64,000 nt of DNA from Chitinophagaceae bacterium (lineage in GTDB: Bacteria > Bacteroidota > Bacteroidia > Chitinophagales > UBA10324). The notes below the pieces were generated by a model that ran no database searches, was not told the origin of the DNA, and saw nothing but the letters and a program-made list of their open reading frames with translations. Position 1 is the first letter of the stretch. Each line of letters opens with the position of its first letter. The stretch is taken from the NCBI GenBank assembly GCA_016704325.1, contig JADJAG010000005.1, positions 475,515-539,514 on the forward strand. Direction: 5' to 3'. Of this stretch, positions 54,831 to 63,301 are shown one piece after another. Both the position numbers and the translations under genes were made by a program.

Positions 54831-56498
54831 ATGAAAAATTTTGTACAAATTGTTTTTCCTCTTTCCTTGCTTTTGTTTACCAATTCATTGAATGCGCAAG
54901 TAGCACCCTTCATCAAATGGCAAAAGTGTTTTGGAGGAAGTGGTGGTGAAGGAGCATATTCAATTCAACAAACTATTGACGGCGGATTTATATTGGCAGG
55001 AAGTTCATGGTCAAATGATGGCGATGTTTCCGGAAATCATGGAGGAAATGATTATTGGATTGTGAAATTAGATGTTGATGGCGATGTCGAATGGCAAAAA
55101 TCTCTGGGTGGAAGTGAAGATGACGGCGCCCAATCAATTCAGCAAACTACTGACGGTGGATATATTATTGCCGGCACTTCTCAATCTAACGACAACGACG
55201 TAACAGGAAATCATGGTTTCTATAATTCCTATGGTAATCTAATCAATACAAATGATTATTGGATCGTGAAATTAAGTAATGATGGAAGTTTAGTTTGGCA
55301 AAAATCCTTTGGAGGTACTGAAGATGATCAGGCGAATTCGGTTCTGCAAACTACTGATGGGGGATTTATTGTTGCAGGAACATCCCGCTCTAATGATGGT
55401 GATGTTTCCGGGAATCATCTTGATAGTTTAGGATATCAAACGATTGATTCCTGGATTGTAAAATTGGATACAGATGGTAATTTAGTATGGCAAAAATCCC
55501 TCGGAGGAAGTGGGGATGATGGGGCATATTCAATCGAACAGACTACTGACGGTGGTTTTATTATTGCAGGGAATTCCAATTCTAATGACGGCGATGTATC
55601 AGTAAATCATGGTTATTATGATTACTATGGTAATCTGATCAATAGCGTTGATGATTGGATTATGAAATTGGACATTACCGGAAATTTAGTTTGGGAAAAA
55701 TCTTTGGGCGGGAGCAATGTTGATCGGGCATCGGATATTCAACAAACTTCTGACGGTGGATTTATTGTTGCCGGATGGACTTATTCTAATGACGGTGATG
55801 TTTCAGGAAATCATGGCAGTGGTGATTGCTGGATTGTCAAATTAGATATACCCGGAAATATAGTCTGGCAAAAATCTTTGGGAGGAATTAACGTTGACGC
55901 AGCTCGTTCTGTTCAACAAACCAATGATGGCGGATATATTGTTGCGGGAGTTTCCGAATCTGATGATGGTGATGTTTCGGGAAATCATGGCATTATCGGC
56001 TCTTCTGACTACTGGATCGTGAAATTAGATGCGATAGGAAATTTGATTTGGCAAGAATGTTTGGGAGGAAGCGGTAATGATTATGCATGGGACATTCAAC
56101 AAACAAGTGATGATGGATTTATTGTTGCAGGACTTTCTCTATCCAATGATGGTAACATTTCAGGGAATCATGGTTATTATGATTGTTGGATTGTAAAACT
56201 AACAGGTGATACATTAACTGGCGTTGCGTCACCATCAACCAAATCTATTTCTTTTTACCCCAATCCAGTAGAAAGCCAACTTTGGTTCAACTTAACAATG
56301 CCTGCAAGTGAAGCAACTATTCGTGTGTATGATTTGCAGGGAAGAATACGGGATTGCGGATTGGGGCTTTCAAATTTCGGATGGAGCAAATCCATTCAAC
56401 TGAATATTGAAAATTTACCGGAAGGATTTTATACGATTCATATCATCAATAACAAAACCGGCAGGAGTGAAGTGGGAAAGTTTGTGAAAGTACAATAA
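54831..56498 (+). CDS. Repeat-rich secreted protein with type A T9SS sorting domain (paralogue)
   Basis: A 555-aa paralogue of the preceding gene: signal peptide (KNFVQIVFPLSLLLFTNSLNAQ), seven repeats with WQKSLGGS...DDGAYSIxQTTDGGFIIAG...SNDGDVSGNHG, two of them with a short insertion (YYDYYGNLINSVDD type), and a type A sorting domain (SFYPNPVESQLWFN, IRVYDLQGRIRDC, LPEGFYTIHII, GKFVKVQ). DNA identity between repeats is high, favouring unequal recombination. Both proteins look surface-exposed or released; function unknown. Confidence 0.88.
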   Translation: MKNFVQIVFPLSLLLFTNSLNAQVAPFIKWQKCFGGSGGEGAYSIQQTIDGGFILAGSSWSNDGDVSGNHGGNDYWIVKLDVDGDVEWQKSLGGSEDDGAQSIQQTTDGGYIIAGTSQSNDNDVTGNHGFYNSYGNLINTNDYWIVKLSNDGSLVWQKSFGGTEDDQANSVLQTTDGGFIVAGTSRSNDGDVSGNHLDSLGYQTIDSWIVKLDTDGNLVWQKSLGGSGDDGAYSIEQTTDGGFIIAGNSNSNDGDVSVNHGYYDYYGNLINSVDDWIMKLDITGNLVWEKSLGGSNVDRASDIQQTSDGGFIVAGWTYSNDGDVSGNHGSGDCWIVKLDIPGNIVWQKSLGGINVDAARSVQQTNDGGYIVAGVSESDDGDVSGNHGIIGSSDYWIVKLDAIGNLIWQECLGGSGNDYAWDIQQTSDDGFIVAGLSLSNDGNISGNHGYYDCWIVKLTGDTLTGVASPSTKSISFYPNPVESQLWFNLTMPASEATIRVYDLQGRIRDCGLGLSNFGWSKSIQLNIENLPEGFYTIHIINNKTGRSEVGKFVKVQ

Positions 56499-57190
56499 GG
56501 TATATTGATTTGTCATTCCGATACTGATTGATCGCATTGATGTCAAGCTAAAAAGAATAAAGATCAATTGAACTTAACTGTCATATAGCGTTTCAATCCT
56601 ATTCATTTATCTCTAACAAAAACACTTTTATTCAGACGTTTCAAATGATATAACTATACTGTCGCCCCTACGGGGCTTGTTTAATTTATGATTCCATTTT
56701 TTCCATTTTTCTACCATACTGTCATCCCTACGGGATTTGCTTAGCCCCGTCAGAGGCGACAATAGAAATTAAAGAGAGGAACAATCAAAGCCCTGTAAGG
56801 GCGACAGCATGGTAGAAATTAAAAGAGGAACAATCAAAGCCCTATAAGGGCGACAGTATGGTAGAAATTAAAAAGAGGAACAATCAAAGCCCTATAAGGG
56901 CGATAGTATGGTAGAAATTAAAAAGAGGAACAATCAAAGCCCTATAAGGGCGACAGTATGGTAGAAATTAAAAAGAGGAGCAATCAAAGCCCTGTAAGGG
57001 CGACAGTATGGTAGTATGGTAGAAATTAAAAAGAGGAACAATCAAAGCCCTGTAAGGGCGACAATATCGATAGCGATTTATACTTCAGAGATGCCAAATT
57101 CCATTCGTTTTTCATCAGTTAGCTTAACGTTTATACGATTGATCGAAAAGAATTCTACAATGCAAACAACAGATGCTTCGCGTCTCCTCA
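56499..57190. other. Repeat-filled intergenic region before the second response regulator
   Basis: 692 bases between the last repeat-protein gene and the convergent NarL-type regulator. It contains a partial copy of the TTGTCATTCCGA element, two inverted and six direct copies of the roughly 50-bp repeat, and an overlapping 95-codon frame that I judge to be spurious. Confidence 0.7.
56655..57066. repeat. Array of about 50-bp repeats with inverted flanking copies
   Basis: Six direct copies (near 56764, 56814, 56863, 56913, 56963, 57021) of a unit with AGAAATTAAAAAGAGGAACA followed by ATCAAAGCCCTGTAAGGGCG and ACAGTATGGT. The core GCCCT-TAAGGGC is itself palindromic. Two further copies at about 56655 and 56703 are in inverted orientation. 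Copies differ by single bases and one 8-bp insertion before the last copy. There are no unique spacers, so this is not a CRISPR array. Confidence 0.85.
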
Positions 57191-57829
57191 CTACACAATC
57201 CTCTCCTTCAAAGCCTTTACAACCGCTTCCGTTCCGGAATGCACGTGCAGCTTTTCATAGATATTCTTGCAATGTGAATTCACGGTATGAAAACTGGTTT
57301 TAGTAGTGTCTGCAATCATTTTGTAGCTCATTCCTTTTACCAGCAACGATAAAACTTCCAATTCACGGGCAGTGAGATCGAATCTTGACTGTGTCTTTGC
57401 AGCAGGTTGATGTTGGAAAAATTCCAATACTCTTTTTGCAACTGTTGGCGACATGGGTGCCCCGCCTTCCAGCACATCACGGATACCTTCTATCAGTTTT
57501 TGCGGTGGTGTTTTCTTCAGGAAGTAACCATTAGCTCCGGCATGTATGGCGTCGAAAATTCTTTCGTTGTCGTCGAACACGGTTTGCATCAAAATCAACA
57601 CATCAGGAGCATGCTGTCTGATCAATCGCAATCCTTCAATGCCATCTACACCGGGCATTTCTATATCCATCAGCACTACATCAGGTGAAGTGGCTTTTAC
57701 ATCACGCAACACGTGAACACAGTTATCAAAAGTACCGGCGCAAATCATGTCGCCACTTTTATCAACCAATAACCGCAATGCTTCCTGGCGGGCACGGTTG
57801 TCGTCGAATATAGTAACTCGGATGGGCAT
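57191..57829 (-). CDS. NarL/FixJ-type response regulator, orphan
   Basis: A 212-aa regulator with receiver (RVTIFDDNRARQEALRLLV, Asp acceptor in VVLMDIEMPGVDG, Lys in GYFLKKTPPQK) and a C-terminal LuxR helix-turn-helix (FDLTARELEVLSLLVKGMSYKMIADTTKTSFHTVNSHCKNIYEKLHV). I start it at the ATG at 57829, which begins the receiver; the frame is open to 57868. No kinase is adjacent. Its location between surface-protein genes suggests, but does not show, that it controls them. Confidence 0.88.
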   Translation of the reverse strand: MPIRVTIFDDNRARQEALRLLVDKSGDMICAGTFDNCVHVLRDVKATSPDVVLMDIEMPGVDGIEGLRLIRQHAPDVLILMQTVFDDNERIFDAIHAGANGYFLKKTPPQKLIEGIRDVLEGGAPMSPTVAKRVLEFFQHQPAAKTQSRFDLTARELEVLSLLVKGMSYKMIADTTKTSFHTVNSHCKNIYEKLHVHSGTEAVVKALKERIV

Positions 57830-57931
57830 GGGACAAAAGTAAGAACAGTGACTTACAATATGTCTCACTAATATTAGTGATTGTATCCACTTATTACCTC
57901 CTCCATATTTGCTGCGTCAAAACAATGTACC

Positions 57932-58621
57932 ATGAAAAAAATCAAACTTCTTTTTTGCCTTCTGTTTCCCGCAGTTTTCAGTTTTAATAATGCGATGTCG
58001 CAATGCCCTGCCGGAGATCCTGCTGTTTACGGCGATCATGTCTGGAATGTATATGCATGGAATGGAACTTATGCCGAAACCTATGCAGGTTATTATGTGG
58101 ACAGCAACCTGAACTTCGACGCGCAATCGAAATGGCATTCACTTGAATCTCCATCTTCTGCACCAGGGTACCAGGGATGCAGCATTCAAGATGATTACTT
58201 TGCTTTCAGTGCAAAGCGGAAAGGATTTTCCTGTGGAACCTATCACATCAATGTTGTGAAGAATGATGATGTGGGAACATTGTATGTGAACGGAGTGCTC
58301 GTTTGGCAGCGGTATAATGCAAGCAATACCTATGTTCCGAATGTATGGAGCGGTTGGCTGGACGATACATCGACTGTTGAATTCACGATCAACGAGAACT
58401 ACGGATATGCTAATGGAGCCATAGAGCTTACAACGATTACCCCAGGCGGTCCTACTACATTTTGTCCCGGGTATTCAGTACAATTAAATGCAAATTCCGG
58501 AACCGGTTACTTATGGAGCACCGGTGAAGCCACGCAAAGCATCACGGTTTCAACAGCCGGGGACCTACTCGGTAACGGTTACAGAAAATGGCTGCACTGG
58601 CACTTCTTCCATAGCGGTTAA
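57932..58621 (+). CDS. Fragment 1 of the adhesin: signal peptide and PA14-like domain
   Basis: The ATG at 57932 starts a signal peptide; the frame covers the first PA14/GLEYA-like domain (YGDHVWNVYAWNGTY, KRKGFSCGTYHINV, GWLDDTSTVEF) and the start of an Ig-like segment (CPGYSVQLNANSG). Only the part up to about 58562 is in the original frame; the tail (after the GGGG run) is out of frame. Confidence 0.75.
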   Translation: MKKIKLLFCLLFPAVFSFNNAMSQCPAGDPAVYGDHVWNVYAWNGTYAETYAGYYVDSNLNFDAQSKWHSLESPSSAPGYQGCSIQDDYFAFSAKRKGFSCGTYHINVVKNDDVGTLYVNGVLVWQRYNASNTYVPNVWSGWLDDTSTVEFTINENYGYANGAIELTTITPGGPTTFCPGYSVQLNANSGTGYLWSTGEATQSITVSTAGDLLGNGYRKWLHWHFFHSG

Positions 58622-59714
58622 TGTAGTACCGATAGATCTACCAATCCTTGACGAGGATCAGCTCCTGTACAGTGCTGCATGCGGAGGAATGTCAGTACTC
58701 GTGCTTGTATTGAACCATGATCCCACGCTCACGTATGCATTCGATCCGCCTAATATGACAGATTATGGTTCCGGCTTTTTTGACACGTACATTGGAGGAG
58801 ATTACACGTTACATGTCTCAGATGCATCCGGTTGTTCTTCAAGCAAAGATTTTCATGTAACAGGTGTTACAGGCCCCGAGGAACTTTATGGTGATCATAT
58901 ATGGAAAGTAAATACGTACAACCAGGGGTACTTTACGAATCAGTACAATGACGCCTGGAACCCTTATAGTTATTCCGGCTTCTATTTAGACAGTGCTCAG
59001 CATTTTAATTCACAGGACAAATGGAATCCCGCAAATCATCCATCTACAGCAGTGGGTTTTCAGGGTGATTGCCCGGTCTGGTCGCCGGACCGTTCGTGGG
59101 ATGCAAAGCGGAAAGGATTTGATTGTGGTATGTATCGCATTGATGTATTGAATAATTCGAGTGAAGGGCAGTTGCTGATTGATGGAGTAAAAGTCTGGGG
59201 CAGGTTGACTGCCAGCAATGATACCGTTTACAATGCCTGGACTGGCCTTCTTGATGATTCTTCAAAAGTGGATTTCAGAGTAACAAGTGCGGATGGTCTT
59301 TCTTATGGTGCCATTCGTATTACACCAATCACCGATTTCATCACGCTCACAGGAAATGAAATCCTCTGCAGCGGCCAATCAGTTACACTCAGTGCACCTT
59401 CATCCTCCAATTATCTATGGAACAATGGAGCAACCACTTCATCCGTTGCTGCTTCGCAAAGCGGCAGCTATTCCGTGACGGTTTCTAATGCAACAGGTTG
59501 CGAAATGACCTCGGATCCAAAAAATATCACTATTCTTCCGGATGCAGCTCCTGTAGCTCACATTACTTCTTCATCCTCGGCTATTTGCGACTGGATACCC
59601 ATTACACTCAGTTCTGACAGCCCAAGCGGAAATACCTGGAGCACAAACGAAAGCACTTCCACCATCACCATCACTACGCAGGAACTTATACGCTTACTGT
59701 GGAAAATGGGGTAG
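58488..59714 (+). CDS. Fragment 2 of the adhesin: second PA14-like domain and Ig-like segment
   Basis: In-frame coding from about 58564: an Ig end (TYSVTVTENGCTGTSS), the second PA14/GLEYA-like domain (YGDHIWKVNTYNQGYF, KRKGFDCGMYRIDV, GLLDDSSKVDF) and Ig-like LCSGQSVTLSAPSSSNYLWNN. The codons before 58564 belong to the preceding domain's alternate frame. It runs out of frame near 59678. Confidence 0.75.
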   Translation: MQIPEPVTYGAPVKPRKASRFQQPGTYSVTVTENGCTGTSSIAVNVVPIDLPILDEDQLLYSAACGGMSVLVLVLNHDPTLTYAFDPPNMTDYGSGFFDTYIGGDYTLHVSDASGCSSSKDFHVTGVTGPEELYGDHIWKVNTYNQGYFTNQYNDAWNPYSYSGFYLDSAQHFNSQDKWNPANHPSTAVGFQGDCPVWSPDRSWDAKRKGFDCGMYRIDVLNNSSEGQLLIDGVKVWGRLTASNDTVYNAWTGLLDDSSKVDFRVTSADGLSYGAIRITPITDFITLTGNEILCSGQSVTLSAPSSSNYLWNNGATTSSVAASQSGSYSVTVSNATGCEMTSDPKNITILPDAAPVAHITSSSSAICDWIPITLSSDSPSGNTWSTNESTSTITITTQELIRLLWKMG

Positions 59715-60538
59715 GCTGCAAAACGCAGTCTTTCATAAATATAAAACAGGGCTCAGGAGCCCCACAGCCTGAATTGTCCAATACGGGACCTAATTGCACA
59801 AATGCACCTGTAGATCTAACGGTTGGAGGGTTGGCACCCGGCGGCAAGGCAGCATCTTTCAATGGTGCGAATCAATATGTGCAGGTATATCAGAATTTGC
59901 CGGAGTATGATTTCACGATTGAGATGTGGGTGAAAACAATTTCACCTAATGTGGGCATATTCAGCGCAGCAGAAGCCTCCGCCGGCGTCGGTGGCCATGA
60001 CCGTAATCTTTTCCTTGAAGACGGACAGTTGTGCGCGCGCGTGCTGGGTTCGGCAAAATGGAACCCGGATTTACGATCAATGACGGGGGAATGGCACCAC
60101 ATTGCTTTTGTGGTGCAGAGTGGTATTGGTCAAAGAATATTTGTAGATGGCAATTTATCACCCAACAGTAATAGCTATGATCATTCGGATTTTAATTGGC
60201 AATATTATTTTCACATTGGTTTTTCGCCGGATGCAATCAACCGTTATTTGCCGGGCTCCATTGATAACGTACGCATCTGGAGTGAAGCCCGATCACAAGC
60301 TGACATTCGCAGCAACATGGGGCGCGCTGTTCCGTCTTCTTCCACTAGCCTGATCTATGCATGTCTTTTTGAAGGGGACTTCAACTCCGTGGTGGGTGGC
60401 GGATCAAACGCTTTCAATGGACTGAGTTATGAGGATGCGAACCATTATACCTACACCTGGCTTGGTGCCGGGGCACCTGAAGCATCAAAAATGAAACCCA
60501 AACTTCTTCCGCACTCGTTGCAGGAGATTACTCCGTGA
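59699..60538 (+). CDS. Fragment 3 of the adhesin: first LamG-like domain
   Basis: Continues the Ig-like strand (NGVGCKTQS) and holds the first concanavalin/LamG-like domain (FNGANQYVQVYQNLPEYDFT, MWVKTISPNVGIFSA, WHHIAFVVQSGIGQRIFVDG, DNVRIWSEARSQADIRSNM). It leaves frame near the AAAAA run at 60490. Confidence 0.75.
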   Translation: MENGVGCKTQSFINIKQGSGAPQPELSNTGPNCTNAPVDLTVGGLAPGGKAASFNGANQYVQVYQNLPEYDFTIEMWVKTISPNVGIFSAAEASAGVGGHDRNLFLEDGQLCARVLGSAKWNPDLRSMTGEWHHIAFVVQSGIGQRIFVDGNLSPNSNSYDHSDFNWQYYFHIGFSPDAINRYLPGSIDNVRIWSEARSQADIRSNMGRAVPSSSTSLIYACLFEGDFNSVVGGGSNAFNGLSYEDANHYTYTWLGAGAPEASKMKPKLLPHSLQEITP

Positions 60539-61449
60539 TGATCACCGATCCGGCAGGTTGTGCAGCTACATCAGCTCCAATTTTAGTCAATATACTATCA
60601 ACCCTTAATCCCGTAGCCAATATCACAGCTTCTAACGACCGTGTTTGCGACTGGTCTCCCATAACACTTTCATCCGACAGTACCCATGGGAATGTCTGGA
60701 GCACTGGTGATACTACCCAAACCATTGTGCTGGATCATGCTGCCAACATTACTTTAACGGTGTCTAACAGTGCAGGATGCACTTCACAGTCTCAGCAATC
60801 AATTTCCCAGAGTTTTACCCCACCTGCTCCATTTACTTCAGCCAGCATATCGGTATGTGAAAATTCCAGTGTCAACCTTGTTGTGGACGGACTGGCACCC
60901 GGCGGAAAAGCATTCAATGGCACAGAAAATGGACCATGGTATTATGTGAACCAAAATATTCCTGAAACCAATATTACGATAGAGATGTGGGTAAAGACAA
61001 CAATGACCAACGGTGGAATTTTCCAGGCAATTGATTTTGCTACCGGTGGTTATGACCGAACGCTCTATGTCGTTAACGGAGAATTGTGGACCAGGACTTA
61101 CAGCAACCTCACTGGCTGGAATACAGGCTTTAAAATTAATGATGGTATGTGGCATCACATCGCATTGGTAATTGAAACCGGTATAGGACAAACGGTGTAC
61201 GTGGATGGAAACTCTTCAGGTGTCGGCAGTACACTCGATCATTCTGACTTTACCTGGCAAACGTCATTTATTATCGGCAGATGTTATGATGGTGCTATAT
61301 CCATCTTGACGGGTCAGGTGGACAACCTCAGAATTTGGGATGAAGCAAGAACGCAGGCAGAAATCCGGGATAATATGCTTTATGAAACACCTCTTTTTAC
61401 TGATCACCTTATTTATCATGCCTTATTGGATGATAATGTGACTCAGTAG
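60535..61449 (+). CDS. Fragment 4 of the adhesin: Ig-like and second LamG-like domain
   Basis: Begins in the Ig-like strand (MITDPAGCAATSAP) and holds another Ig-like segment and the second LamG-like domain (NQNIPETNITIEMWVKTTMT, WHHIALVIETGIGQTVYVDG, DNLRIWDEARTQAEIRDNM). It stops at 61449 because a base is missing near 61447. Confidence 0.75.
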   Translation: MMITDPAGCAATSAPILVNILSTLNPVANITASNDRVCDWSPITLSSDSTHGNVWSTGDTTQTIVLDHAANITLTVSNSAGCTSQSQQSISQSFTPPAPFTSASISVCENSSVNLVVDGLAPGGKAFNGTENGPWYYVNQNIPETNITIEMWVKTTMTNGGIFQAIDFATGGYDRTLYVVNGELWTRTYSNLTGWNTGFKINDGMWHHIALVIETGIGQTVYVDGNSSGVGSTLDHSDFTWQTSFIIGRCYDGAISILTGQVDNLRIWDEARTQAEIRDNMLYETPLFTDHLIYHALLDDNVTQ

Positions 61450-61646
61450 TAGGGAATGCAGGTGTAGTTTCTAACGGATTAACCTATATTCCTTCAGATT
61501 ACTATACCTACACCTGGACGGGTGCCGGTGCACCCGCTCCATCCAACAGTGAAATACAAACGACTTCAGCACTTGTTTCCAGTGGTACTTACAGTGTATC
61601 AGCATCTATTGGAGACTGCGGTGCATCTGCAGCTTCCTCCACCAGT

Positions 61647-62507
61647 GTGATAGTAGATCCACTTGCGGCTTATTATGCCGATGAAGACAATGATGGATAT
61701 GGCTCTTCATCTGCAACCGGTTTGGTAACCTGCAGCAATCCCGGAGCCGGATACGCCACCAACAATGCAGATTGCAACGACTATGATGTAACTGTTCATG
61801 TTGCGCAGCAATATTATGTGGACGGTGATCTGGATGGATATGGTTCTGCTATCACAGCAATGTTTTGCTCATCTGCTGCTACTGCCGGTTACGCTGATAG
61901 CAACACCGATTGTAACGATCTTAACAATGCAGTTCATCCGGGAACTGCAGATAATTGTAACAGTATTGATGATAACTGTGATGGAGTTACTGATGAAAAT
62001 GCCATCAATGCTACTGTTACACCATCAGGTTCATTGAATGTATGCAAAGAAACGAACCTCACGCTTACAGCAAACAGCGGTGCAGGAATTACCTATCAAT
62101 GGGTGAAAGGAAAAAATAACATTGAAGGTGCTACCAACCAAACATATTCTCCAGCAAAAACAGCATCTTATTTTGTTAAGGAAACAAATGCTTTTAATTG
62201 CTCATCCACATCTGCTAAAGTTTCGGTTACAATGGTAAATAATCCTGTTGCGGCTATTACTCCTTTAGGCAGTCTCGACATTTGCAGCGCAGGATCAGTG
62301 ACGTTACAGGCGACACCAGGATTTGGATTGACGTACCAATGGGCGAAGGGTAGCAATGCTATCCCGGCAGCAACCAATCAAACCTTTACGGCTTCGGCAA
62401 AGGGAAATTACAAAGTTACTGTGACCAACAGCACAGGCTGCAGCGATATTTCTGCAATTGTGAAGGTTACTCAATCGTGTAAGATTGATAATGAGGTGGG
62501 GGGATGA
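61647..62507 (+). CDS. Fragment 5 of the adhesin: MopE repeats and Ig-like domains
   Basis: The open frame really continues from about 61450. It has MopE-type metal-binding repeats (YYADEDNDGYG, YVDGDLDGYGS, DCNDLNNAVHPGTADNCN) and two Ig-like domains (CKETNLTLTANSGAGITYQW, CSAGSVTLQATPGFGLTYQW). It leaves frame in the six-G run at about 62498-62503. Confidence 0.75.
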   Translation: MIVDPLAAYYADEDNDGYGSSSATGLVTCSNPGAGYATNNADCNDYDVTVHVAQQYYVDGDLDGYGSAITAMFCSSAATAGYADSNTDCNDLNNAVHPGTADNCNSIDDNCDGVTDENAINATVTPSGSLNVCKETNLTLTANSGAGITYQWVKGKNNIEGATNQTYSPAKTASYFVKETNAFNCSSTSAKVSVTMVNNPVAAITPLGSLDICSAGSVTLQATPGFGLTYQWAKGSNAIPAATNQTFTASAKGNYKVTVTNSTGCSDISAIVKVTQSCKIDNEVGG

Positions 62508-62778
62508 TGAAATGACTGCTTCGATTCTTAGTATTTATCCCAATCCAAACAATGGCCGGTTTATGATGAAGCTTACCATAGAAAACTATGATGCCGAAGA
62601 TGCCATCATCCAGGTTTACAATTCCATTGGACAGGTTATTTATGCTGCTAAGGGAATGATGATTGATAATAACCTTCAACAGGAGATTAATCTCTCCAAA
62701 GCCGCTTCAGGAATGTATATTCTGAGGGTGATGCTAGGAGGAAGAAGTTATGAAACTAAGGTAGTGCTGGAGAGATAG
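62485..62778 (+). CDS. Fragment 6 of the adhesin: type A sorting domain
   Basis: In-frame from about 62503: the C-terminal T9SS type A sorting domain (ILSIYPNPNNGRFMMKLTIE, QVYNSIGQVIYAAKG, SGMYILRVMLGGRSYETKV). The first codons (MIMRWGDD) are the out-of-frame reading of the end of fragment 5. Confidence 0.75.
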   Translation: MIMRWGDDEMTASILSIYPNPNNGRFMMKLTIENYDAEDAIIQVYNSIGQVIYAAKGMMIDNNLQQEINLSKAASGMYILRVMLGGRSYETKVVLER

Positions 62779-62904
62779 AACCTATTTGAAACTAAAAGCC
62801 TCCGCTGATTTGACGGGGGTAATATTTCTACATTTCTACTGAATAATTGTTTCCGTGAAAAAATTAATGCAGCCGAAAAAATGTCATCAGCTTTTGATCA
62901 AAGT

Positions 62905-63301
62905 TTACACTGTAGGATTTAGTATATAAGGATTGTAAATAGAAAACTTGCCAAACTTTTCAATAATGCGACTTCATTGTTTTTATCAATGTCATCCTGT
63001 TTCATAATATCCTGAACTGAAGGTTGATTCAATCCCCGGTACGGTAAGAGAGAAGAAGGCCACAATTGGTTGCTTTCTATACTCAAGATTGGTATCTGGA
63101 AAATCAATCAATGGTGATATGTCCTTTTGCATTTGAAATTCCTTGTGGTAAATTTCCAAACGCCATTTTTAATTTCAAGTGAGCCAATTGGCAAATCCTT
63201 ATACATCAGTACAAAAGATGCATTTTCATTTACCGGTGTATTAATATCTTCCTGCCCTTCGCCTTTCCAGATTTTATTTATCAGTTTCTTATCATTTCTA
63301 T
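62905..63301 (-). pseudogene. HipA N-terminal-domain-like small protein, broken by indels
   Basis: A minus-strand coding sequence of about 130 codons broken by at least six single-base indels. Reconstructed across frames it reads IWKGEGQEDINTPVNENASF, then VLMYKDLPIGSLEIKNGVWKF, PLIDFPDTNLEY, LWPFFSLTVPGLNQPSVQDI, DDIDKNNEVALLK and KFGKFSIYNPYILNP. This is the pattern of the small HipA N-terminal-domain proteins (HipS-like) coded beside HipA-type kinases in Bacteroidota. It would end at the TAA at 62905. It lies downstream of the kinase, the reverse of the order in the described hipBST operon. Confidence 0.6.

Larger units (their letters stand above)
57932..62778 (+). pseudogene. Giant T9SS adhesin, broken by five frameshifts
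   Basis: One original gene of about 1600 codons is cut into six pieces. Order: signal peptide (KKIKLLFCLLFPAVFSFNN), two PA14/GLEYA-like domains (each with YxGxYxDSxxxFxxQxKW and AKRKGFxCGxYxIxV), PKD/Ig-like segments, two LamG/laminin-G-like domains (DFTIEMWVKT, WHHIAFVVQSGIGQ), MopE-type calcium-binding repeats (DEDNDGYG, DGDLDGYG, DCNDLNNAVHPG), two Ig-like domains and a type A sorting domain (LSIYPNPNNGRFMM). Frameshifts lie near 58562 (extra G in a run), 59678 (base lost), 60490 (A lost), 61447 (base lost) and 62500 (G run). Codons otherwise remain intact. Confidence 0.85.

Noticed and set aside
56764..57066. Direct repeats of regular spacing that could suggest a CRISPR array
   Set aside because: The whole 50-bp period is repeated, so there are no unique spacers. 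Two copies are inverted and no cas gene is in the window.
57016..57303. 95-codon plus-strand frame
   Set aside because: It begins inside the repeat array and overlaps the end of the NarL-type regulator on the other strand; composition is not protein-like.
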